NCBI GenBank assembly: GCA_964542915.1
Contig: CAZIVP010000002.1
Location: 186,001 to 250,000 of the forward strand
DNA from: CAZIVP01 sp964542915
GTDB taxonomy: Bacteria; Calditrichota; Calditrichia; Calditrichales; Calditrichaceae
Direction of reading: 5' to 3'
DNA length: 64,000 nt
Part shown: in pieces, positions 9,665-17,374 of the stretch
Position numbering within the stretch: position 1 is the stretch's first letter
Layout: each line of letters starts with the position of its first letter
Position numbers and translations under genes: made by a program
Notes under the pieces: generated by a model
The model's input: the letters and a program-made list of their open reading frames with translations, nothing else
The model's database searches: none
What the model was told of the DNA's origin: nothing

Positions 9665-10474
9665 CTACCTGAGCTGCGCCTGGGAAACGACTTTTTCGTA
9701 CGTGTTCACATATTCGGGCATCTCACGATCGACCAGCGTACCGATTACAATCTTACCCTGCAATTCTTCCTGTGTCATGGTTCGCGCTTTCTCTATCCGC
9801 ACCGCCTGTTTTTTCTGATCGACGATCATCTGGGCGGGCGTGCCTTTCTTGTTTATCTTCCCATAAGCGGTCGGACAGGGCGACATTATTTCGACCAGCG
9901 AGAATCCACGTTTCTCCATAGCCTGAGTGATCAGTTTACCCAGAAAATTGGCATGATACACGGTTGAACGCGCTACAAATGAAGCGCCCGCGGCAATCAC
10001 CAGCTGGGCGATATCGAAGGGATTCTCGAAGGCGCCGTAAGGGGCCGTCGTTGCATAATCGCCGTACGGGGTCTCCGGCGAGGCCTGTCCGCCCGTCATC
10101 CCGTAAATGTGATTGTTATAAAGCAGCACTGTTAAATTGATATTACGGCGCGCCGCATGAATCAGATGATTCCCGCCGATAGCTGTCGCGTCGCCGTCTC
10201 CCGTTACAACAATAACGTGCAGTTCGGGGCGCGCCATTTTAACGCCTGTTGCAAATGCAATGGCCCGGCCGTGGGTGGTGTGCAACGTATTAAAATCCAC
10301 ATAACCCGGCGTACGGCTGGAACAGCCGATGCCGGAAACCATGGCAACATCATCTTTCTTCCAGCCCAGTTCTTCAACCGAACGTAAAATGGCTTTCAGG
10401 GCGATGCCATCGCCGCAACCCGGACACCAAATGTGCGGGAATTTATCCATCCTTAAATATTTAAAATAATCCAT
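9665..10474 (-). CDS. korB: 2-oxoacid:ferredoxin oxidoreductase beta subunit
   Basis: A 269-residue beta subunit with the thiamine diphosphate motif GDGDATAIGGNH and LYNNHIYGMTGGQ. Cluster cysteines are in WCPGCGDG and GIGCSSR, with another in MSPCPTAYG. It is about 70 residues shorter than the other beta subunit at 2861-3886, mainly at the C-terminus, so the two are paralogues and not a recent duplication. It starts 2 nt after the alpha subunit stop. It pairs with the alpha, gamma and ferredoxin subunits of this operon. Confidence 0.87.
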   Translation of the reverse strand: MDYFKYLRMDKFPHIWCPGCGDGIALKAILRSVEELGWKKDDVAMVSGIGCSSRTPGYVDFNTLHTTHGRAIAFATGVKMARPELHVIVVTGDGDATAIGGNHLIHAARRNINLTVLLYNNHIYGMTGGQASPETPYGDYATTAPYGAFENPFDIAQLVIAAGASFVARSTVYHANFLGKLITQAMEKRGFSLVEIMSPCPTAYGKINKKGTPAQMIVDQKKQAVRIEKARTMTQEELQGKIVIGTLVDREMPEYVNTYEKVVSQAQLR

Positions 10475-10476
10475 GC

Positions 10477-11613
10477 TTACACCAACTCCTTGATTTTTTC
10501 AAAGATTTCATTCGGCGGAATGGGATCGCCGGATATTTTATTAACGCCGTGAACTTCGGCTTCGCTCTTGACGGCGTGTTCCACTTCATGACGAATTTGT
10601 CCCAGATTTAACTCGGGTACGATAATCTGTTTATGCTGCCGGGCAAAATTAAAGATTTCCGCCGTGGGAAAAGGCCAAAGCGTTTTGATGCGCAGCATAC
10701 TAACCGCAACGCCGGCTTCCTGTGCTAAACGAACAGCGCTGCGGCTCGAACGTGCGCTGGATCCGTAAGTAACAATTCCAACCTCGGCGTCTTCCTCTAT
10801 GTACTCTTCCACTTCAACGATCTCATGCCGGTATTTATCCAATTTACGGTTCAAGCGCAGAAGCATTTCCTCAATCTTCTTATTATCATTGGTGGGAAAT
10901 CCGGTCTCATCATGCACCAGGCCGGTAACGTGGAAACGGTAACCATCTCCGAAAGCCGACATCTCGGGTATCATTGATTCGTCGGTCTGATAGGCGCGGT
11001 ACTGATCGGGCGACATTGAGGGTTTTTTACGGTTAACGACGTGCACTTCATGCGCCGGAGGTAAGCTCACCTTTTCATGCACATGTCCTACAATTTCATC
11101 CAGCAACAGAATCACCGGCACCCGATACTGTTCCGAAAGATTGAACGCCCGAACCGTTAAATCGTAGGTTTCCCGAACGCCTGCAGGCGTTAATACGATA
11201 ATAGGGTGATCGCCGTGTGTGCCCCAACGGGCCTGCATCACATCGCCTTGTGCAGGCATGGTGGGCGATCCGGTGCTTGGTCCGCCGCGCATCACATTCA
11301 CCACAACGACGGGTATTTCGGCTATGCTTGCATAACCGATGTTTTCCTGTTTCAGGGAAAAACCCGGCCCGCTTGTGGCGGTCAGCGATTTAACACCGCC
11401 AAGCGAAGCACCGATTACTGCGCCCATGGCGCCGATTTCATCTTCCATCTGTATAAATTTGCCGCCGTATTCCGGCAATCGTTTGCTCAAATGTTCGGCA
11501 ATTTCCGATGAGGGTGTAATCGGGTAACCGGCAAAAAAACGGCAACCGGCATCAATAGCACCCACGGCAACGGCTTCATTGCCCTGCATCATAGATGTTC
11601 TTGTATTCTGCAC
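10477..11613 (-). CDS. korA: 2-oxoacid:ferredoxin oxidoreductase alpha subunit (GTG start)
   Basis: A 378-residue alpha subunit with GYPITPSSEIAEHL, TATSGPGFSLKQE and RGGPSTGSPT, and a C-terminal transketolase-like domain ending near PELNLGQIR. A longer frame opens at 11697, but the added 28 residues are basic, unlike the family, and overlap the ferredoxin gene. GTG 11613 is preferred because a perfect AAGGAG lies 6 nt upstream and it falls 10 nt after the ferredoxin stop. The N-terminus then reads VQNTRTSMMQGNEAVA with initiator Met, as expected. It acts with the adjacent beta, gamma and ferredoxin subunits. Confidence 0.88.
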   Translation of the reverse strand: MQNTRTSMMQGNEAVAVGAIDAGCRFFAGYPITPSSEIAEHLSKRLPEYGGKFIQMEDEIGAMGAVIGASLGGVKSLTATSGPGFSLKQENIGYASIAEIPVVVVNVMRGGPSTGSPTMPAQGDVMQARWGTHGDHPIIVLTPAGVRETYDLTVRAFNLSEQYRVPVILLLDEIVGHVHEKVSLPPAHEVHVVNRKKPSMSPDQYRAYQTDESMIPEMSAFGDGYRFHVTGLVHDETGFPTNDNKKIEEMLLRLNRKLDKYRHEIVEVEEYIEEDAEVGIVTYGSSARSSRSAVRLAQEAGVAVSMLRIKTLWPFPTAEIFNFARQHKQIIVPELNLGQIRHEVEHAVKSEAEVHGVNKISGDPIPPNEIFEKIKELV

Positions 11614-11625
11614 AATAGGCTCCTT
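11611..11625 (-). promoter_or_regulatory. ribosome binding site and GTG start of korA
   Basis: On the minus strand AAGGAG (11620-11625) is followed by CCTATT and GTG (11611-11613). The site overlaps the stop codon of the ferredoxin gene, which indicates translational coupling, and it decides the start of the alpha subunit. Confidence 0.8.
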
Positions 11626-11848
11626 AACTCGAAATCGCTTTCTTTTTCTTTTCGGGTTTATGTACGACAATAGCAAAATCCGGACACAACTGTTCACATA
11701 GCATACAGCCGGTACAGCTATCTAAATCTTTGACCTTTGCGATGAAATTTTCCATAATGAGTACATCTTTCGGGCATACCTGAACGCAAATATCGCATCC
11801 TTTACACCAGGCTTCTTTAATTTCAACGGTGATTTGATTTGACGCCAT
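11624..11848 (-). CDS. korD: 2x[4Fe-4S] ferredoxin subunit of 2-oxoacid oxidoreductase
   Basis: A 74-residue bacterial ferredoxin with two complete cluster motifs, CKGCDICVQVCPKD and CTGCMLCEQLCPD, and a basic C-terminal tail. It is first in the D-A-B-C operon, the usual place for the delta or ferredoxin-like subunit of four-subunit 2-oxoacid oxidoreductases, where it carries electrons from the thiamine site to ferredoxin. A GAGGGG ribosome binding site lies about 10 nt before the ATG. Confidence 0.87.
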   Translation of the reverse strand: MASNQITVEIKEAWCKGCDICVQVCPKDVLIMENFIAKVKDLDSCTGCMLCEQLCPDFAIVVHKPEKKKKAISS

Positions 11849-12234
11849 AGCATCTATCCCCTCTTACATTTAATAATCCAGCTTCAGGAGCGCCGACTCT
11901 TCTTGTTCAAAATTTCTCAAACAATCGGCTCTATCCGTATGTTGCAAAGATAATACCACTTTTTTATAGAATATTCTCCGGATCCATGAACGCTTTATGA
12001 ATGGGATGAACATATTTTCCTCTTTTAACGATCATCCGGTCTTACTCAGTCGTTTATCATGTCCGTAAACGCATCGCACGGTTATTCTTAAAAATCGGAA
12101 AGCAGGGTCTTAAATTTAATATTAGCAGCGCCTGTTTCCTGTTTTTCCGTTTGATGAATAACCGCATCGATAGTTTCAAACTTCAACCAATTAAATTTTT
12201 CAATGCACGTTTTAATCCCACACGCCGACTGTGT
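11849..12234. other. intergenic region between uvrB and the korDABC operon
   Basis: About 386 bases with no convincing gene; the one short plus-strand frame overlaps uvrB antisense and resembles nothing. A minus-strand TATTATCTTTG around 11945-11955 is -10-like, but I see no matching -35. The korDABC promoter should be in this interval. No intrinsic terminator for uvrB is evident. Confidence 0.4.
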
Positions 12235-14217
12235 TCAGGCCGTATCCTTAATTTTCTGGATTTCATCACGCAAAACGGCCGCTCGTTCGAATTCCAGATT
12301 AGCCGCCGCCGATCGCATCTCCTGTGTCAAACGTTCAACCAGATCTGCTTTGCTTAAATGTTCACCATAGGCAACCCCGGGTTCGCCCACTTTTGGCAAT
12401 TCTTTGCGCACATCAGCCACCGAAGTACTCTTCAATATCTCTTCCGCAGTTTTATATATGGTTTGCGGGGTGATGCTATGTTCTTCATTGAAGGCCAGTT
12501 GTTTTTCCCGACGTCGGCTGCTCTCATCAATGGTTTTCTGCATTGAGTCGGTAATGCGGTCGGCGTAAAAGATTACCCTCCCGCCCACATTGCGTGCGGC
12601 GCGACCTGCGGTTTGCATTAAGGAGACATAGGAACGCAAGAAGCCTTCTTTATCGGCATCGAGGATCGCAACCAGGCTCACTTCGGGCAAATCCAGGCCT
12701 TCACGCAGCAGGTTGATGCCAACCAGTACATCAAACTCGGCCAGGCGTAAATCGCGCAGAATACCGACGCGTTCCAGGGCATCGATTTCGGAATGTAAAT
12801 ATCTTACATTAATGCCGGCGGCCTGAAGGTAGTCGGTTAAGTCCTCAGCCATCCGTTTGGTCAGGGTCGTCACCAAGGTACGTTCTTTCTGGGCGGCGCG
12901 TTCCTTTATTTCCGCGATCAGATCATCGATTTGAGTTTCCACTGGGCGTATTTCAATTTCGGGATCCACCAGTCCTGTGGGCCGGATCACCTGTTCCACA
13001 AAAACGCCGCCACTTCTTTCCAGTTCATATTCCGCAGGGGTCGCTGAGACAAAAATGGTTTGGTTGAGGCGCGCTTCAAATTCGTGAAATTTCAAGGGCC
13101 GGTTGTCCAGCGCGCTGGGCAGGCGAAATCCGTATTCCACCAGCGTCTCTTTGCGCGAGCGATCGCCGTTATACATTCCGTGAATTTGCGGAACGGTTTG
13201 ATGGGATTCGTCGATAAAAACCAAGTAATCCTCGGGGAAAAAGTCGATGAGCGTATACGGCGGCTGGCCCGGCTGGCGCGATGAAATATGACGTGAGTAA
13301 TTTTCGATGCCCGAGCAATAGCCGATTTCCTCCATCATTTCCAGGTCGAAATTCGTTCGCATTTCCAGGCGTTGAGCCTCGAGTAACTTATTTTCATTGC
13401 GCAACGTCTTCAGCCGTTCATCCAATTCAATGCGGATGGCTTCCATGGCGCGTTGCATTTTTTCACTTGAGGTAACAAAGTGTTTGGCAGGGAAAATGAT
13501 AGCTTTATCCACCTCGTTAAATGTTTTGCCCGTTACGGGATCGATGGTCTTTATGGCATCCACTTCGTTACCGAAAAATTCCAAGCGGTAAGCATACTCT
13601 TCGTAGGCGGGAAATATATCGACAATATCACCGCGTATCCGAAAAGCACCGCGCTGAAAGTCAAAATCGTTGCGGGTGTATTGAATATCCACCAGTTTCA
13701 GAAGAAGTTCGCTACGGTCATAAAAGCCGCCTTTCTCCACCATGACAAGCATGCCTTTATAATCTTCCGGCGAGCCGATGCCGTAAATACAGCTTACGCT
13801 GGCCACCACAATGACATCCTTTCGCGCCAGCAAAGAACTGGTGGCGCGTAGCCTCAAACGATCGATTTCATCGTTAATAGAAGCGTCCTTTTCGATATAT
13901 GTATCGGTTGTCGGAATGTACGCTTCCGGTTGATAATAATCGTAATAGCTGATGAAATATTCAACGGCGTTATCAGGGAAAAAGCCCTTAAATTCCCCGT
14001 AAAGTTGGGCGGCCAACGTTTTATTGTGCGAAATGATCAGGGTGGGCTTGTTAATTTGAGCAATAACATTGGCCATTGTATAGGTTTTACCACTACCCGT
14101 GACGCCCAGCAGCGTTTGAAAGGGATCTCCGCGTCGAACGCCGTCCGTCAACTCTTCAATCGCTTTGGGTTGATCGCCCTGCGGTTGATAGCTTGAATTC
14201 AACTTGAATTTTTCCAT
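12235..14217 (-). CDS. uvrB: excinuclease ABC subunit B
   Basis: A 660-residue UvrB, the family's usual length. It has the Walker A motif GVTGSGKT near residue 38, the beta-hairpin segment SYYDYYQPEAYIP, Walker B-type FIDESHQT, helicase motif VI around LMQTAGRAARN, and a C-terminal UVR domain (EFERAAVLRDEI) that contacts UvrC. It verifies damage in nucleotide excision repair after loading by UvrA. I found no LexA-type palindrome in the upstream interval. It stands alone, 265 nt downstream of nagA. Confidence 0.95.
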   Translation of the reverse strand: MEKFKLNSSYQPQGDQPKAIEELTDGVRRGDPFQTLLGVTGSGKTYTMANVIAQINKPTLIISHNKTLAAQLYGEFKGFFPDNAVEYFISYYDYYQPEAYIPTTDTYIEKDASINDEIDRLRLRATSSLLARKDVIVVASVSCIYGIGSPEDYKGMLVMVEKGGFYDRSELLLKLVDIQYTRNDFDFQRGAFRIRGDIVDIFPAYEEYAYRLEFFGNEVDAIKTIDPVTGKTFNEVDKAIIFPAKHFVTSSEKMQRAMEAIRIELDERLKTLRNENKLLEAQRLEMRTNFDLEMMEEIGYCSGIENYSRHISSRQPGQPPYTLIDFFPEDYLVFIDESHQTVPQIHGMYNGDRSRKETLVEYGFRLPSALDNRPLKFHEFEARLNQTIFVSATPAEYELERSGGVFVEQVIRPTGLVDPEIEIRPVETQIDDLIAEIKERAAQKERTLVTTLTKRMAEDLTDYLQAAGINVRYLHSEIDALERVGILRDLRLAEFDVLVGINLLREGLDLPEVSLVAILDADKEGFLRSYVSLMQTAGRAARNVGGRVIFYADRITDSMQKTIDESSRRREKQLAFNEEHSITPQTIYKTAEEILKSTSVADVRKELPKVGEPGVAYGEHLSKADLVERLTQEMRSAAANLEFERAAVLRDEIQKIKDTA

Positions 14218-14304
14218 AACAGACCAATTTAGAACAAATTTTTAATAAAGGCAAAGGGAAGTCCGGCTTGTCTCTGCAGGGCGGGGGGATGAATAATTGA
14301 GGGC

Positions 14305-14323
14305 TCGGGATGTTCGATCCCGA
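14305..14323. repeat. short perfect hairpin between nagA and uvrB
   Basis: TCGGGAT and ATCCCGA form a 7-bp perfect inverted repeat with a 5-nt GTTCG loop. No T-run follows on either strand, so it is not an intrinsic terminator. It lies about 90 nt upstream of uvrB and could be a protein site or mRNA hairpin. Confidence 0.3.
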
Positions 14324-14482
14324 TAATGGAAAGCAGGGCGGAATCATGATATGGAATGAGGCAATATCCTGGAACATAAGAATCGGCCGCCATTAATGGA
14401 AGATAACCGCATGGCAGTATGGTACGATTACTTGTCCTATTACAGCATTTTATTCAAGTGGGGGGGATGAACACTTCAGTAT

Positions 14483-15658
14483 TCAGGATGCTTCCTTGGT
14501 CCGGTCATAGGCAATCCGTCCCTGCATGACGGTCATGTCCACAGCGTAGTCATCGCCCAGTACCACCAAATCCGCGTCCTTGCCCACAGCCAGGATGCCC
14601 TTGTTGCGTTCCATATCCAGAACTTTCGCCCCGTTGAGCGAAGCCATACGCACCGCTTCGGTAATACGCGCGCCCGCCGTCTCCACCATGTTTTTGACGG
14701 CGCGGTTCAAGGTCAGCGAACTGCCTGCGATGGTGCCGTCATCCAGCATCGCCTTACCGCCACGTATGCGAACGGTTTGATTGGCAAACTTGAATTCTTC
14801 GCCCTCATGCATACCGCCGGGCGTAATGGAATCCGTGATCAGGATGATACCGCCGGGTTTCTTCACTTTGAGCAGAAATTCCATGGTCGCGGGATGGACA
14901 TGGTAGGTATCCGCAATCAGGTTGATCTTGAGTTCGTCGCGCAGAAGCGCCGCGAGAGCGACGCCGGGCTCACGATGGTGGAGGGGCCGCATGGCGTTGA
15001 ACATGTGGGTTACATGTGCGGCGCCGTTGTCGATGGCAATTTCAATTTCACGGTAAGTCGCCGTGGAATGCCCGATGGAAGGGATGACGTTCACTTTGGA
15101 TGCTTCACGGATCACATTGGTTGCGCCGGGTAATTCGGGGGCGATGGTCATCATCTTAACCAGGCCCTCCGACGCCTCCCAGAGACGATTCCAGGAGTCC
15201 TCCGTAGGTTTCCATAACCATTCTTCATTCATGGCGCCTTTAAACGTTTTGTTAAGATACGGCCCTTCCAGATGAATGCCCTTAATGTTGGAGTCGGGGT
15301 GTTTCTGAATATATTGCGCCACGCGCCGTACATTTTGGGTCATTGTATCCGGAGGCTGGCCATGCAGACTCGCAAGCATAGTGGTTGATCCGTGTTTCAA
15401 AAAATGGCGGCTTATTTCATCAAAATCGCTTTCATCCCCGTCGGAAAATCCGTGTCCCAGAGCGCCGTGAACCAACAAATCAACAAAACCGGGACAAATG
15501 GCCTTATCGCTGGCGTCGATGACCCGACAATCTTCCGGTATGGTTATATCATCTACCTCTCCCAGACTAACAATCGTTTTATCTTCAATTACGACGCTTC
15601 CCCTTTTTATGATTCGAAACGGGGTAATAATTTTTGCACCTGTAAAGGCAAGTCTCAT
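14483..15658 (-). CDS. nagA: N-acetylglucosamine-6-phosphate deacetylase
   Basis: A 391-residue amidohydrolase-superfamily enzyme with NagA signatures: HLEGPYLN, GHSTATY, HMFNAMRPLHHREPG and ITDSITPGG, the last holding the catalytic Asp. It converts GlcNAc-6-phosphate to glucosamine-6-phosphate plus acetate in amino-sugar and cell-wall recycling. The start ATG has AGGAG 6 nt upstream. A perfect 15-bp palindrome sits 27 nt before the start and is a candidate operator. No nagB or nagE is adjacent, so it appears to be a single-gene unit divergent from the ECF sigma gene. Confidence 0.9.
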   Translation of the reverse strand: MRLAFTGAKIITPFRIIKRGSVVIEDKTIVSLGEVDDITIPEDCRVIDASDKAICPGFVDLLVHGALGHGFSDGDESDFDEISRHFLKHGSTTMLASLHGQPPDTMTQNVRRVAQYIQKHPDSNIKGIHLEGPYLNKTFKGAMNEEWLWKPTEDSWNRLWEASEGLVKMMTIAPELPGATNVIREASKVNVIPSIGHSTATYREIEIAIDNGAAHVTHMFNAMRPLHHREPGVALAALLRDELKINLIADTYHVHPATMEFLLKVKKPGGIILITDSITPGGMHEGEEFKFANQTVRIRGGKAMLDDGTIAGSSLTLNRAVKNMVETAGARITEAVRMASLNGAKVLDMERNKGILAVGKDADLVVLGDDYAVDMTVMQGRIAYDRTKEAS

Positions 15659-15684
15659 GGCGCGCTCCTGCTTCTCTTATTTTC

Positions 15685-15699
15685 TAACAACGGTTGTTA
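15685..15699. promoter_or_regulatory. perfect 15-bp palindrome, candidate operator
   Basis: TAACAAC-G-GTTGTTA is a perfect inverted repeat in the divergent interval between nagA and the ECF sigma gene. It is 27 nt before the nagA start and about 45 nt upstream of the predicted ECF promoter. It has the size of a dimeric repressor site. The cognate regulator is unknown. Confidence 0.4.
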
Positions 15700-15743
15700 A
15701 TGATTTTCGTAAAGAAAATTACAAATTTATTGCAAAATAATGC

Positions 15744-15770
15744 TAACTTTTTTCAAGCTGAGTTGTCTGT
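15744..15770 (+). promoter_or_regulatory. candidate ECF-type autoregulated promoter
   Basis: TAACTT, 15 nt, then GTCTGT matches the general RpoE/ECF promoter pattern (AACTT, 15-16 nt, GTC). It lies about 30 nt upstream of the TTG start of the ECF sigma gene. Autoregulation by the sigma factor is usual for this class and is inferred here from the match and position. Confidence 0.45.
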
Positions 15771-15785
15771 ATTAATAGTAGATGC

Positions 15786-15799
15786 AGGAGGAAACGTTG
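15786..15799 (+). promoter_or_regulatory. ribosome binding site and TTG start of ECF sigma gene
   Basis: AGGAGG (15786-15791), 5 nt, then TTG (15797-15799). The upstream in-frame ATG at 15782 has no ribosome binding site and would place this AGGAGG inside the gene, so TTG is preferred. Confidence 0.75.
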
Positions 15800-16360
15800 G
15801 TAAAAGATGATTCGGAATTGATCGACGAGATGCGCAACGGCTCGTTAACCGCTTTTGACAGCCTGATGCAGCGATACCAACAACTGGTGTTTACCATCGC
15901 CTACACGGTTGGCCATTCGGAAGAAGACGCCATGGATATCTCGCAGGATGTGTTTTTGAAGGTTTATCAAAAACTAAACGCCTATCGAGGAAAAGGTTCC
16001 TTTAAAGGCTGGATTTCACGCATCGCAAAAAACGAAAGCATCAATGGGCTTAAAAAAATCAATCGCCGCAAACAAACCGAAAACCTTGAGGAGACCCTTG
16101 CGATGCCCGTTTCACAAGACCCCTCTCAGGAAGATGAACTGCTGGCCAGAGAAAACCGGGCGACCCTGCTGCGTCGTTTATTCAATTTAAATACACGATA
16201 CCGCCTTGCCGTCGTATTGCGTTATTACAAAGACATGCCTATACGGCAGATTGCGGAAACAATGCAATGCAGCGAGGGCATGGTTAAAAATATGCTTTAC
16301 CGCAGCCTTCAACGGCTAAAGCATGAGATACATGGACAACATCACTCAAAAGGAGCGTGA
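15797..16360 (+). CDS. ECF-family RNA polymerase sigma factor
   Basis: A 187-residue sigma-70 family protein of ECF size. Region 2 spans about residues 17-85 (FDSLMQRYQQLVF, DISQDVFLKVYQKL, FKGWISRIAKN). Region 4 spans about 125-180 (LRYYKDMPIRQIAETM, helix-turn-helix, then EGMVKNMLYRSLQRLK). The TTG start is chosen over ATG 15782 on its ribosome binding site. It is followed after 4 nt by a zinc-finger membrane protein that is probably its anti-sigma factor and then by a secreted repeat protein, the likely target. Its own promoter matches the ECF pattern. Confidence 0.88.
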   Translation: MVKDDSELIDEMRNGSLTAFDSLMQRYQQLVFTIAYTVGHSEEDAMDISQDVFLKVYQKLNAYRGKGSFKGWISRIAKNESINGLKKINRRKQTENLEETLAMPVSQDPSQEDELLARENRATLLRRLFNLNTRYRLAVVLRYYKDMPIRQIAETMQCSEGMVKNMLYRSLQRLKHEIHGQHHSKGA

Positions 16361-16364
16361 CGAT

Positions 16365-17315
16365 ATGTCCGGATGCAAAACCTACCAATCCATGGTGAAG
16401 AAATTACTATCCGACGAAATCAATGAAACGGATAAAAGCGAACTTTACCGGCACGCAGAATCATGCCGGCATTGCCGCGCCGTTATAAAAACCTATGACC
16501 ATTTAAAAGCGCAGTTGTCGCCCGTTCCCCACCCCAATGAAGCACGGTTCAGAACGATGCGTCAAAACGTATTGCAAGCCATCCGTGCCAAACAAACGGG
16601 CGCCGTAAAAACACGGTCGTCCTTTCGTTTCAATGCGTTTTTCCAATGGCTCCGTCAACCGGCCGTGGCCTATGCTTTTGCGCTTCTATTACTGATCAGC
16701 GGCTGGTTTCTCGGGCGGGAAACGTCGCCCGCAAACTCCGAGCCTTCCGTGTTTGCACCGCTCACATCCGGAATAAAACAAACCGCTTTTCGTCCAACAA
16801 TGGAAAAAGCCTCTTATTTGTTCGAAAATGTACGCGTACGTCCGGCAGCGCACAATCGCGTCAAACTCAGTTTTAATGTATCCACACATTTGGAAATGGT
16901 GCGCGAAAAGGACGATCCGCTCGTCAAAGAAGTCATTGCTCAATCCATTCTCAATGCCCGGCTAAACGGTTCGCAAATCAAATCACTGGATTACGCCAAA
17001 GATTTTATGGATCCCAAAATAAAAGCAGCATTAATCAAGACCATGCAACATGATGATTACATGGCGGTACGTCTGAAAGCCATGGAACAACTCATGGCTT
17101 ATCCGGCCGATCCACAAATTCAAGAGGCAATGTTACAGGTATTAAAAAACGAACCCTCCACTTATATGCGGCTATTGGCGATTGATTATCTCGCTAAAAA
17201 CGAAGTGGAACCCTCGCTACTCAAACCACAATTGGAAGCTTTAAATGAAGGTCGTAACGCGCCGGTACTGATGAAAGCACGACAATATTTACATTCCAGG
17301 AAATCAACACCTTAA
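16365..17315 (+). CDS. membrane anti-sigma factor candidate with zinc finger and HEAT-like repeats
   Basis: From ATG 16365 (AAAAGGAG, 9 nt spacing) this encodes 316 residues. The N-terminus has an anti-sigma zinc finger: Cys4, then His30-x3-Cys34-x2-Cys37. One membrane helix spans about 100-116 (YAFALLLLISGWFLG). The extracytoplasmic part ends in helical HEAT-like repeats (about 190-310, including HDDYMAVRLKAMEQL and EPSTYMRLLAIDYL). The longer frame from 16323 overlaps the sigma gene by 38 nt and lacks a ribosome binding site. Most ECF anti-sigma factors lack HEAT repeats, so here they may sense an envelope partner; this is inference. Confidence 0.75.
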   Translation: MSGCKTYQSMVKKLLSDEINETDKSELYRHAESCRHCRAVIKTYDHLKAQLSPVPHPNEARFRTMRQNVLQAIRAKQTGAVKTRSSFRFNAFFQWLRQPAVAYAFALLLLISGWFLGRETSPANSEPSVFAPLTSGIKQTAFRPTMEKASYLFENVRVRPAAHNRVKLSFNVSTHLEMVREKDDPLVKEVIAQSILNARLNGSQIKSLDYAKDFMDPKIKAALIKTMQHDDYMAVRLKAMEQLMAYPADPQIQEAMLQVLKNEPSTYMRLLAIDYLAKNEVEPSLLKPQLEALNEGRNAPVLMKARQYLHSRKSTP

Positions 17316-17374
17316 AAAATAGATTGGCCGATCGAACAACATTTCGAAACCATTAAAACACAAGGAGAAAAAAA

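Noticed and set aside
11945..11956. Bacteroidetes-type promoter element (TAnnTTTG) upstream of korD
   Set aside because: TATCTTTG fits the -7 box but no -33 TTTG lies at the right distance, and genes here use Shine-Dalgarno sites and a classical promoter.
14218..14300. LexA/SOS box upstream of uvrB
   Set aside because: No CTGT-N8-ACAG or GAAC-N4-GTTC palindrome is present.
14305..14323. T-arm-like hairpin (GTTCGATCCC) that could suggest a tRNA
   Set aside because: The stem does not pair in tRNA T-arm register, and no acceptor stem, D-arm or anticodon arm could be found around it.
14156..14377. 73-codon minus-strand frame overlapping the uvrB start
   Set aside because: Low-complexity Pro/Ser-rich sequence, in a different frame from uvrB, no ribosome binding site.
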